A stretch of DNA of 64,000 nt from JAAXGX01 sp965221595 (lineage in GTDB: Bacteria > Acidobacteriota > Vicinamibacteria > Vicinamibacterales > UBA8438), in the NCBI GenBank assembly GCA_965221595.1, contig OZ244900.1:3100001-3164000 (forward strand), written 5' to 3'. A program made the position numbers and the translations under genes. Shown here piece by piece: positions 24,727 to 31,788 of this stretch. The notes under the pieces are model-generated. The model was given only the letters and a program-made list of their open reading frames with translations. It had not been told where the DNA came from and searched no databases. The number at the start of each line of letters is the position of its first letter. Position 1 is the stretch's first letter.

Positions 24727-25566
24727 TCAGCGCGTCCGGACGTCTACGTCGACCGCGAGCCGCGCGGTCGCTTCGCCGCGGAAGCTGCCAGTCACAGGCG
24801 CGGCATCGCGCGGGTCGGCGGCGGCAGCCACCGTCACGTGTCGGTCGGCCACCGCCAGCCCCATAGTCGGATCGTAGCCGCGCCAGCCGCCGCCGCCCAG
24901 GTACACCTCGCCCCACGCGTGCAGCTCATCGCCGGCACCGCCAGCACCGGCGGCGTAACCGCTGGCGAAGCGCGCCGCGAGCCCCGCGGCGCGGCAGGCC
25001 GCGACAAACAGCACGGCAAGGTCGCGGCAGGCGCCGCAGCGGGTCGCCAGCGTCATCTCCGGCGGCTGCGGCGGCCCTTCCGGTCGCGCCCGCACGGTGA
25101 GTTCGCGGCGCAGGCGGGCGGCCAGCTCCAGCGGGAAGCGCGCCGGGTCGCGCCCCGCTTCCCGCGCGGCGGCGGCCGCCAGCACCCGCACCTCCGGGTG
25201 CGCCGCGTCGGGCACCGATCGGTACTGCTGCAGCCCGGCTTCGCGATCCGGCGCGTAGGCCTCCGGCAGCGACCGCTCCGGCTCGGCCGGCAGGAAACGG
25301 AACGGATCCGTCCGCAGCGTCTCGACCCGGGCGCGCGTGTGCAGCCGCAGCGCCGTCGTCGAGCCCTCGAACCATGCGTGGGTGACCACGTTGCCGTCGA
25401 GGTCGAGGTTCTCGGCGCGCACCGCCGGCGCCGGCTCGATCTCCAGCGCGAAGTCCAGCAGGCGGACGGCGCCGTCCGCGCGGGGCTGCAGCCGGACAAC
25501 GTGAGGCTCGAGGAAGACCGGCGCCGTGAACGTGTACGCCGTGCGGTGGCGGATGGTGATCGTCAC
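24727..25566 (-). CDS. transglutaminase-like cysteine protease family protein
   Basis: A 279-residue cytosolic protein with a bacterial transglutaminase N-terminal beta-domain (VTITIRHRTAYTFTAPVFLE) and a transglutaminase-like core. The core has the catalytic triad visible as Cys in RCGACRDLAVLFVAACR, His in DELHAWGEVYLGG and Asp in YDPTMGL. Such proteins are typical partners of the Anbu proteasome homologue and probably act as peptidases or amidases rather than cross-linkers. The GTG start at 25566 overlaps the anbu stop by four bases (GTGA), so the two are translationally coupled. The alpha-E and ATP-grasp genes usually found in the same operon are absent here. Confidence 0.85.
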   Translation of the reverse strand: MTITIRHRTAYTFTAPVFLEPHVVRLQPRADGAVRLLDFALEIEPAPAVRAENLDLDGNVVTHAWFEGSTTALRLHTRARVETLRTDPFRFLPAEPERSLPEAYAPDREAGLQQYRSVPDAAHPEVRVLAAAAAREAGRDPARFPLELAARLRRELTVRARPEGPPQPPEMTLATRCGACRDLAVLFVAACRAAGLAARFASGYAAGAGGAGDELHAWGEVYLGGGGWRGYDPTMGLAVADRHVTVAAAADPRDAAPVTGSFRGEATARLAVDVDVRTR

Positions 25567-26321
25567 GAGGAGGCCGGCACCGGCGGGGACGGCGACGCGT
25601 CCAGCTCGTCGTAGGCGCGATCGAACCACGCCCCCGGCGTCTCCTCGATCGCCCGGCGCACGCGTGCATCCCACCACTGCGAGAGCCGTTCGAGGTCCTG
25701 CTTCTCGAAGCGGCGCTCGACGATGCGGAACGAGTTCCGCCGGTACAGCACCACGTCGATGGGAAAGTCGACGTCGGCCGCGCTGATGCGCGTCGAGTCG
25801 AACGACAGGCAGGCCACCTTGAAGGCGTGGCGCATCGTGTCCTCGGCCTCGAGCGCGCGGTCGAGGATGGGCTTGCCGTAGCCCGTCGATCCGATCACGT
25901 GATACGGCGTCGGGCTGTCAGTGTCCACCCAGTTGCCTTCCGGGTAGAGCAGGTACAGCTTGGCCCCGGGGTCGCGCTCCATCTGCCCGCCGATGAGCGC
26001 ATGGATGTTGAATGCCATGCCGCTCTCGATGAGGGCCGGGCGATCCTCCCGTGCCACCCGGCGCACCTGTTCGGCCACCAGATTGACCGCCTCGTACAGC
26101 CGCTCGAACGGCTGGTCGCGATCGCCGAGCGCCTCCTCCAGGTAGGTGAGCGTCTTGTCGCGTAGCGATCGCAGGCCCGACGTCATGACGAAGAACGTCC
26201 CGTGCGGCGGCGAGTAGACGTTGACCTTCCGCAGGCTCGCCTTCTCGAAACCCGACGTGATGAGCGTGTCGGACAGCCCGACGATGCCGTCCTTCACGTT
26301 CATCGCGACGCAGTACGTCAT
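25563..26321 (-). CDS. anbu: Anbu, proteasome-type N-terminal nucleophile protease
   Basis: A 252-residue member of the ancestral beta-subunit (Anbu/HslV-like, peptidase T1) family. It starts MTYCVAMNVKDGIVGLSDT. After Met removal the Thr would be the N-terminal nucleophile. The core MTSGLRSLRDKTLTYLEE and YHVIGSTGYGKPILDRAL follow family usage. Known Anbu proteins assemble into a ring or open spiral with no defined ATPase partner, and may degrade peptides. The normally strong ADSRTNAG block is changed here to LSDTLITSG. It lies 67 bases after hflC and overlaps the transglutaminase gene, as in typical anbu operons. Confidence 0.85.
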   Translation of the reverse strand: MTYCVAMNVKDGIVGLSDTLITSGFEKASLRKVNVYSPPHGTFFVMTSGLRSLRDKTLTYLEEALGDRDQPFERLYEAVNLVAEQVRRVAREDRPALIESGMAFNIHALIGGQMERDPGAKLYLLYPEGNWVDTDSPTPYHVIGSTGYGKPILDRALEAEDTMRHAFKVACLSFDSTRISAADVDFPIDVVLYRRNSFRIVERRFEKQDLERLSQWWDARVRRAIEETPGAWFDRAYDELDASPSPPVPASS

Positions 26322-26388
26322 AGCGGTCCGGGATGACTGCCAGGTCGTCCGGCGCCGCGGCGTGCCGGTACCGCGGCGCCGGCACGCC

Positions 26389-27321
26389 TCACCGAGTGCG
26401 TTCCAGGAATCTGAGCAGCTCGCTGTCCGTGCCCAGAATGAAGAACGTCTCGGGGTCCATCGTCTGCTCGTACGTTTCGAGCGACTTGGTGAACGCGTAG
26501 AAGTCGGCGTCGCGATTGTAGGCTTCGGCGTAGATGCTCGTCGCCTCGGCGTCGGCCTCCCCGCGCAGCTCCTCGGCCTGGCGGTACGCCTCCGACTGGA
26601 TCTGGGCCAGCTCGCGCTCGCGCTCGCCGTGGATGCGCGCCGATTCGCCCTGTCCCTCCGACCGGAACTGCTCGGCGATGCGCTGCCGCTCGGCGATCAT
26701 GCGCGCGAAGACGTCCTTCTGGACCTCCTCGACGTAGTTGATCCGTTTGAGCCGCAGGTCGAGCAGCTCGATGCCCAGATCGGCCGTCCGCTCCGCAGCC
26801 GTGGCGAGGATGTCGCGGGTGATCTCGCGCCGCCCGCGCTCGATGGCCTCGAGAATGACGGCCTCCTCCTCCGACTCGATCGGCACCTCGTCGGGATCGC
26901 GGTTGGTGCTCCGCACCAGCTCGATCAGGTCGTGGCGGGCCACGGCGTTGCGCGTCTCGCCGTCGAGGATGTCGTCGAGCCGTGACTGCGCGCCGCGCTC
27001 GTCGCGCAGCCGCTGGAAGAACAGCAGCGGATCCGTGATGCGCCAGCGCGCGTAGGTGTCCACCCAGATGAAGCGCTTGTCGCGCGTCGGCACCTGGTTG
27101 GGACTGCCGTCCCACTCGAGGAACCGCTTCTCGAAGTAGTTGGGCCGCTGGATGAACGGCACCTTGAAGTGCAGCCCGGGCTCGATCACCGGGTCGCCGA
27201 CCGGCTCGCCGAACTGCGTGATGATGACCTGCTCGGTCTCGTTGACGGTGTACAGCGACTGGACCAGGACGATCAGCAGGCCGGCGACGATGGCGATGCG
27301 AATCGGGCTCGTGCGGATCAC
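26389..27321 (-). CDS. hflC: HflC, SPFH-domain protease modulator
   Basis: A 310-residue SPFH/band-7 membrane protein. One transmembrane segment (PIRIAIVAGLLIVLVQSLY, residues 6-24) is followed by the SPFH domain (TVNETEQVIITQFGEPVG, EPGLHFKVPFIQ, ADLGIELLDLRLKRINY). A charged coiled-coil then runs ERQRIAEQFRSEGQGESA onward, to a short C-terminal domain. With HflK it forms the cage that surrounds and modulates the membrane protease FtsH in other bacteria. The ATG overlaps the hflK stop (ATGA), so the two are made in step. FtsH itself is not in the window. Confidence 0.93.
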   Translation of the reverse strand: MIRTSPIRIAIVAGLLIVLVQSLYTVNETEQVIITQFGEPVGDPVIEPGLHFKVPFIQRPNYFEKRFLEWDGSPNQVPTRDKRFIWVDTYARWRITDPLLFFQRLRDERGAQSRLDDILDGETRNAVARHDLIELVRSTNRDPDEVPIESEEEAVILEAIERGRREITRDILATAAERTADLGIELLDLRLKRINYVEEVQKDVFARMIAERQRIAEQFRSEGQGESARIHGERERELAQIQSEAYRQAEELRGEADAEATSIYAEAYNRDADFYAFTKSLETYEQTMDPETFFILGTDSELLRFLERTR

Positions 27322-28346
27322 TGGTCACCTCCCGTGGCGCGCGTGGTTGCAGGCAGCGGCCGCGTCCCGTTCCCGTCGAGCGACAGCAGCGGGAGCACGC
27401 CGGTGGCATCCTCGTCGACGTAGAGCTTGCGGCCCACCTGCGGCAGGATGCGCTGCATCGTCTCGAGGTAGAGGCGGCGGCGCGTGACCTCCGGCGCGTC
27501 CTCGTACTCCTCGACGATGGCCGTGAAGCGCACGGCGTCGCCGCGGGAGCGGTTGACGCGGTCGAGCGCGTAGCCCTCGGCCTGCAGCACGGTCTGCTGC
27601 GCTTCGCCGCGCGCGCGGGGGATGACGCGGTTGTACTCCGCCCGCGCCTCGTTGATCATCCGGTCGCGCTGCTGCTGGGCCTGGTTCACCTCGTCCCACG
27701 ACGGCTTGACCGGATCGGGCGGATTGACGTCCTGCAGCACCACCTGATCGATGGTTATCCCCATCTCGTACTGGTTGGCGAGCTCCTGCAGGCGCTCCTC
27801 CACGCGCGACTCGATCTCCTGGCGGCCGACGGTCAGGACCTCGGTGACGGTCCGGTCGCCGACCACCTCGCGCATCACGGCCTCGTTCATCGCGCGGAAC
27901 GTCTCGCCCAGGTTGCGCACCTTGAAGAGGAACAGGTAGGGATCGGCCACCCGGTACTGCACGATCCACTCGACGACGGCCACGTTCAGGTCGCCGGTGA
28001 GCATGACCGCCTCGTCCGCGAACTGGCGGTCCGGCGCGTACAGCGTGCGAATGCCGGCGTCCACGGTGCGGAATCCGAACTCCTGCTTGAGCTGCCGCTG
28101 GACCGGCACCTTCAGCACCTGCTCGGCCAGAGGCAGCTTGGCGCGCAACCCCGGCTCGGTGGTGCGCACGTACTCGCCGAAGCGCAGCACGACGCCGACC
28201 TCCTCGGGTTGCACCTGATAGAGCGAGCCGAAGCCCGCCGCGACGGTGAGCAGCAGCACGACCAGCGCGGCGGCCGTCCGGCGCGAAATGCGCGGGAGGC
28301 CCCCGGGGACGTTCAGCCGCCTGAACTCGATGGGTACATCAGCCAT
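27318..28346 (-). CDS. hflK: HflK, SPFH-domain protease modulator
   Basis: A 342-residue partner of HflC. A transmembrane segment (about residues 24-46, AAALVVLLLTVAAGFGSLY) precedes the SPFH domain (VQPEEVGVVLRFGEYVRT, EPGLRAKLPLAEQVLKVP, YEMGITIDQVVLQDVNPP). A coiled-coil begins near KPSWDEVNQAQQQRDR, and YALDRVNRSRGDA and YLETMQRIL follow. These are the standard HflK features. The N-terminal cytosolic part is short and lacks the long Gly-rich stretch of many HflK proteins. It is the first gene of the operon; GGGAGG lies 11 bases before ATG 28346. Confidence 0.93.
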   Translation of the reverse strand: MADVPIEFRRLNVPGGLPRISRRTAAALVVLLLTVAAGFGSLYQVQPEEVGVVLRFGEYVRTTEPGLRAKLPLAEQVLKVPVQRQLKQEFGFRTVDAGIRTLYAPDRQFADEAVMLTGDLNVAVVEWIVQYRVADPYLFLFKVRNLGETFRAMNEAVMREVVGDRTVTEVLTVGRQEIESRVEERLQELANQYEMGITIDQVVLQDVNPPDPVKPSWDEVNQAQQQRDRMINEARAEYNRVIPRARGEAQQTVLQAEGYALDRVNRSRGDAVRFTAIVEEYEDAPEVTRRRLYLETMQRILPQVGRKLYVDEDATGVLPLLSLDGNGTRPLPATTRATGGDQ

Positions 28347-28412
28347 GCGTAAGATACCTCCCGGCCCGGTATGCGGGCGCTTGCAGGCGGGTGAGACTCG
28401 TACTACCCGTAC

Positions 28413-28420
28413 TATACAAT
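28413..28420 (+). promoter_or_regulatory. -10 region (TATACAAT) of the amidohydrolase gene
   Basis: TATACAAT at 28413-28420 gives two overlapping -10 hexamers (TATACA, TACAAT). Transcription would start about 22 bases before the ATG at 28450. The same short region separates this gene from hflK on the other strand. Confidence 0.45.
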
Positions 28421-28449
28421 GACGGCGATTGTTGGCCGGCCGCACCGCC

Positions 28450-29577
28450 ATGCACCCCACGAGGCTGCTCACCCTGCTCGCCGCGCTGTGCGCGGCCTGC
28501 GCGGTCGGTCTGTCCGGCTGCGGCGCGGAGCCGGCGTCGACCACCGCCGAGGCATCCGGCGCGCCGGGGCTGGACGCGTTCCGCCGGGCCGATGCACCGT
28601 GCTATGACCGGTCCGTGCAGCCCCAGACGTCGGTGGTCGACACCCACGTGCACTTCCGGCCGTTCGGCGGCCCCGCCATCCCGTTCGAGGAAGTGCTGCA
28701 GTATTTCCGGGAGACCGGCGTCCTGTTCGCCAACGTCTACGGCATCGGCCAGACGCTGCCGGCCGGCTCCACCTGCACCTACTACCTGGACTGTCCCGGC
28801 ACGCCCGTGACGCCGTCGCTGAAGAACGACTTCGTCAACGCCGCCGACTACGTGGCGCGGGCACCGGCGGACCTCCACCTCACGCTGTCGATGACGTTTC
28901 CGGATCTGGCCGATCCGGCGTCGATCCTGCCCGGCATCGAGCTGCTCGAGGCCGAGTACCCCGGGCTGTTCCGCTGGATGGGCGAAGTCAATCTGGTGAA
29001 GCAGGCGCTGTTCGACAACGGCCACGCGCCGGTCTCCGTGGCGGCCATCGCCGACTGGGCCCCCTTCATGGCAGTGCTGCGCGAGCGGCGCATCCCCCTC
29101 GCCGTGCACTCGGATCTGGGGAACGACGACGACCCCACCCGCTACCTGCCGCTCCTGGAAGAGGTGCTGCGGCAGTATCCGGAGAACGCAATCGTCTGGG
29201 TCCACATGGGCCTCTCCCGCGAGCTCACGCGTCTGGAGCCCGCCCGCCACGTCGCGCTGCTGGAGAGCCTGCTGGAGAGCCACCCGAACCTCATGCTGGA
29301 CATCGCCTGGCGCGTCATCGAGGACGCGTACTTCTCGACGCCCGACGGCCAGGCGGCGTACGTCCCGTTCCTCAACGCGCACTCGGAGCGCATCCTCCCG
29401 GGGACCGACTTCCTCGCGTCGCGCGACAAGGACATCGACGTCTACCGCACGGAGCTGGAGGTTACGAGCCGCATCAACCGCTACCTGGACGACGAGGCCT
29501 TCCGCAACATCGCGCTCGGCCGGAACTACTTCCGGCTGCTGGGCCTGGGCTACGAACCGCCGCCCGTCTGCCCGTAA
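28450..29577 (+). CDS. amidohydrolase-family (TIM-barrel) lipoprotein
   Basis: A 375-residue metal-dependent hydrolase of the amidohydrolase-2 type. The first metal motif VVDTHVHFRPFGG (near residue 64) is followed by later ligands in PLAVHSDLGNDD, VWVHMGLSREL and ILPGTDFLASRDKD, in the order seen in TIM-barrel amidohydrolases. The N-terminus (MHPTRLLTLLAALCAACA, then LSGCGAE) is a lipoprotein signal, so the enzyme should be attached to the periplasmic face of a membrane. Substrate unknown; relatives decarboxylate or hydrolyse aromatic or lactone compounds. ATG 28450 is chosen because it starts the lipobox leader; an in-frame TTG lies at 28429. Confidence 0.8.
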   Translation: MHPTRLLTLLAALCAACAVGLSGCGAEPASTTAEASGAPGLDAFRRADAPCYDRSVQPQTSVVDTHVHFRPFGGPAIPFEEVLQYFRETGVLFANVYGIGQTLPAGSTCTYYLDCPGTPVTPSLKNDFVNAADYVARAPADLHLTLSMTFPDLADPASILPGIELLEAEYPGLFRWMGEVNLVKQALFDNGHAPVSVAAIADWAPFMAVLRERRIPLAVHSDLGNDDDPTRYLPLLEEVLRQYPENAIVWVHMGLSRELTRLEPARHVALLESLLESHPNLMLDIAWRVIEDAYFSTPDGQAAYVPFLNAHSERILPGTDFLASRDKDIDVYRTELEVTSRINRYLDDEAFRNIALGRNYFRLLGLGYEPPPVCP

Positions 29578-29604
29578 GGACGGAAGCGGGAAGCGAGGAT
29601 CGCC

Positions 29605-30039
29605 ATGCAGCATCCGCCGGACGGCTGGCCGCAGATCTCATCCTCGGTGTTCTACGACGACGCCGGGGCCGCCATCGACTGGCTGTGCCGCGCCTTCGGG
29701 TTCGAGGTGCAGATGCGGGTCGAGAACGAACAAGGGCAGATCGCCCACTCGCAGCTCGTGCTCGGCGGCGGTCTCGTCATGGTGGGCCAGGCCGGCCTGT
29801 CGCCCGCCCGGGCCTACCTGCAATCGCCCCGAGGCATCGGCGGCGCCAACACCCAGGCGCTGTTCGTCTACGTGGACGACGCCGACGCCCACTGCGAGCG
29901 GGCGCGCGCGGCCGGGGCCGTCATCACGGCCGAGCCCGCCACCCAGGACTACGGCGAGGGCTACTGGGCGGATCGCACCTACGAGGCCCGCGACCCCGAG
30001 GGGCACCACTGGTGGTTTGCACACCGCGTGCGCGGGTAG
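29605..30039 (+). CDS. VOC family protein (PhnB/glyoxalase-like)
   Basis: A 144-residue cytosolic protein with a single VOC domain: SSVFYDDAGAAIDWLCRAFG, VMVGQAGLSPARAYLQ, ALFVYVDDADAHCERARAAG, and the C-terminal YEARDPEGHHWWFAHRVRG. This last block is typical of the glyoxalase-like proteins often named after PhnB. These bind small ligands or metals; the substrate is unknown. It follows the amidohydrolase gene by 27 bases on the same strand and may be co-transcribed with it. Confidence 0.85.
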   Translation: MQHPPDGWPQISSSVFYDDAGAAIDWLCRAFGFEVQMRVENEQGQIAHSQLVLGGGLVMVGQAGLSPARAYLQSPRGIGGANTQALFVYVDDADAHCERARAAGAVITAEPATQDYGEGYWADRTYEARDPEGHHWWFAHRVRG

Positions 30040-30055
30040 CCGCTGTCGGCGCCGC

Positions 30056-30061
30056 TATACT
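30056..30061 (+). promoter_or_regulatory. -10 box (TATACT) for the mntA gene, near-leaderless
   Basis: TATACT is followed by eight bases and then the ATG at 30070. The transcript would begin at or one base before the start codon. No Shine-Dalgarno sequence is seen between. Confidence 0.5.
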
Positions 30062-30069
30062 CACCGAGC

Positions 30070-30486
30070 ATGCAGCGGCAGGCGGTCGTGCGACGGCTCG
30101 AACGCTTCTTTGCCGAACGCGAGGCGGGCGGGGCAGCCGCCGTCTACCTGTTCGGCAGCGTCGCGCGCGGCGACGACCGGCCTGACAGCGACGTCGACCT
30201 CGGCATCCTCTACCGGCGCGATCCCCCCGCGACCCTGGACGGGCTGCCCCTGCGCCTGGAGGGGGAAGTCGAGCGGGCGCTCGGGCGGGCCACCCAGGTC
30301 GTGACGCTCAACACCGCCCCCGCCGACCTGCGCGCCCGCGTCCTGCGCGACGGCGTGCTCGTCCTCGACCGAGACCCCTCGCTCCGCATTCGCTTCGAGG
30401 TGCGGACGCGCAACGAGTGGTTCGACCTGCAGCCGATTCTCCGGGAGTACCGGCGCGCGGGTGCGCCGGCAGCGCCGGCCGCATGA
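30070..30486 (+). CDS. mntA: MntA-type nucleotidyltransferase antitoxin
   Basis: A 138-residue minimal nucleotidyltransferase. The catalytic signature is YLFGSVARGDDRPDSDVDLG (residues 27-46), with the GS and D-x-D metal ligands. The C-terminal block RIRFEVRTRNEWFDLQPIL is the family tail. In type VII toxin-antitoxin systems MntA AMPylates the HEPN toxin HepT and blocks it. Here the ATG of the following hepT remnant overlaps this stop (ATGA), but the toxin is broken, so MntA is an orphan. It looks intact. Its promoter is of the leaderless type. Confidence 0.85.
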   Translation: MQRQAVVRRLERFFAEREAGGAAAVYLFGSVARGDDRPDSDVDLGILYRRDPPATLDGLPLRLEGEVERALGRATQVVTLNTAPADLRARVLRDGVLVLDRDPSLRIRFEVRTRNEWFDLQPILREYRRAGAPAAPAA

Positions 30487-30620
30487 CCGATCCCGACCTG
30501 CTCGCCAAGCGGCTCGCCGGCATCGATACCTGCGTCCGGGAGCTCCGGGAGCTGGCCCGCCTGGACGACCTGCTCGAATTCGCGGCGGCGGTGCGACGGC
30601 GGATCGGCGGCGCGCCGCAG
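30483..30620 (+). pseudogene. hepT: hepT toxin remnant with internal deletion
   Basis: The frame starting at ATG 30483, coupled to mntA, reads MTDPDLLAKRLAGIDTCVRE and LRELAR, the first ~26 residues of a HepT-type HEPN RNase. It then jumps directly to LDDLLEFAAAVRRRIGG, which looks like the family's C-terminal helix. The ~90 residues that would normally lie between are gone, including the RxxxxxH catalytic motif. The original stop is also lost, and the frame runs on into sequence antisense to the vapC remnant. The 3' boundary given is approximate. No active toxin can be made. Confidence 0.65.
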
Positions 30621-30630
30621 CGGTCCGGCT

Positions 30631-30774
30631 TCATCTGTGGAGGGAGCCGCACGCGAACTCCCCGACGACCAACGGATGGCAGAGCACTCCGCCCTGGTCG
30701 AGCAGCGGGGCCAGCCGCCGGCGGTCGCGCCGCAAATGGTCGATCCAGACCGACGTGTCCACCAGGGTGGTCAC
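30631..30774 (-). pseudogene. vapC: vapC PIN-domain toxin, 5' fragment
   Basis: From GTG 30774 the frame encodes 47 residues: TTLVDTSVWIDHLRR, then LAPLLDQGGVLCHPLVVGE and ACGSLHR, then stop. This is the start of a VapC PIN-domain RNase, with the first acidic active-site residue in VDTSVW and the Glu in VVGE. The other two acidic residues and two thirds of the domain (usual length ~130-140 residues) are absent. No vapB antitoxin gene is recognisable upstream. It meets the hepT remnant tail to tail at about 30630, suggesting a deletion that joined two toxin-antitoxin loci. Confidence 0.7.
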
Positions 30775-30839
30775 GGGTCGTGCCGCTGCCGGCGCCTGGG
30801 AACGGGACGAAGCTCCTGCTCGCTGCCTGCCCGCCGGGG

Positions 30840-31760
30840 TCAGCGGGTCACGGTGATCATGAGGTTCTCGCTGGTCGTCAGCGCGCCGTCGCCCGCCAGG
30901 GCGCGCAGCACGTAGGTGCCGGGCTCGTCGAAGGTCACGGCGGTCTCCCACCTGCCGTCCTCGGGAACGGGCGGAATCAGGTAGGGGAAGGACCAGGGCG
31001 AGTTCGCGTACACGCGCGTGTCCTGCCACATCTTCAGCTGCTCGGGGTAGAACGTGACCTTCGAGGCGTCCCCGCGGTAGACGATCCAGGCGAACCGCAG
31101 GCCGGGCGGGTTGCCGGGCACGATCTGATTCGGCGGACGGTAGGCCGGGTGCGGCTGGCCGGGCTCCACCGCAGGCGGCTCGTACGTGCCGGAAGGGATG
31201 CCGTCGTCGGACGCGAACGCCACCAGCCGCAGCGGCTCGCCCACGCGCACGCGGCGCGGCTGGTCCACGGCGAGGTCCAGGGTCGGGAACTGGTTGTCGC
31301 GCCATTCGTCGATGACGCCCCCGAAGTTCGCCCCCATCTCCGTGCCGATGGTCTGGGGGTCGAGCAGGTAGTCCGTGCGCAGCGAGCCGTAGGCCCGCTC
31401 GGTGCGCCCGTTGGTGGTGAGCGTCCAGACCACCTCCTGGTCCCCGAAGTCCGCCGGCACGTCCACCGTGAACAGGAACATGTTGCGGCGCGGGTAGAAG
31501 TGCGTCGGCTGGCCGCGGTCGGGTCCGCCCGGCTCGATGTGGTTGTCGGGGCCGACGGGAACGTCGAGCTCCTCTTCCCAGTTCGAGTTCATGTAGCCGA
31601 AGAACAGCGAGTAGGTGCCGTCCTCGTTCTGCCACCAGCCCTCGAACGCGGGCGACACGCTCTGCCCGCTCGAGTACGTGAACCGGGTCTGCGCACTCAG
31701 CCCGAGACCCGCCGCGAGGAGGGCCATCGCCACAAGCAAGCAGCATGTTCTCTTCGTCAT
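30840..31760 (-). CDS. secreted GPDNHxEPGGPD protein, module partner, copy A
   Basis: A 306-residue exported protein of a family seen three times in the window. A Sec signal (CCLLVAMALLAAGLGLSAQ, residues 5-23) is followed by SPAFEGWWQNEDGTYSLFFG, then MNSNWEEELDVPVGPDNHIE and PGGPDRGQPTHFYPRRN. Next come VPADFGDQEVVWTLTTNG and two more beta-rich parts, the last of PKD/Ig type (TFDEPGTYVLRALAGDGALT). No enzyme motif is seen; the fold is probably all-beta and the role may be substrate or copper handling for its partner. It starts 28 bases after the cytochrome/monooxygenase-like gene and must share its transcript. Confidence 0.82.
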   Translation of the reverse strand: MTKRTCCLLVAMALLAAGLGLSAQTRFTYSSGQSVSPAFEGWWQNEDGTYSLFFGYMNSNWEEELDVPVGPDNHIEPGGPDRGQPTHFYPRRNMFLFTVDVPADFGDQEVVWTLTTNGRTERAYGSLRTDYLLDPQTIGTEMGANFGGVIDEWRDNQFPTLDLAVDQPRRVRVGEPLRLVAFASDDGIPSGTYEPPAVEPGQPHPAYRPPNQIVPGNPPGLRFAWIVYRGDASKVTFYPEQLKMWQDTRVYANSPWSFPYLIPPVPEDGRWETAVTFDEPGTYVLRALAGDGALTTSENLMITVTR

Positions 31761-31788
31761 TGCACTTGTCCGGATAGTCCCGGCCTCG

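Noticed and set aside
30775..31746. Extending the vapC remnant frame upstream to give a ~370-residue protein
   Set aside because: The upstream part is the wrong frame of the GPDNHxEPGGPD gene on the same strand. Only the 47 codons from GTG 30774 show PIN homology.
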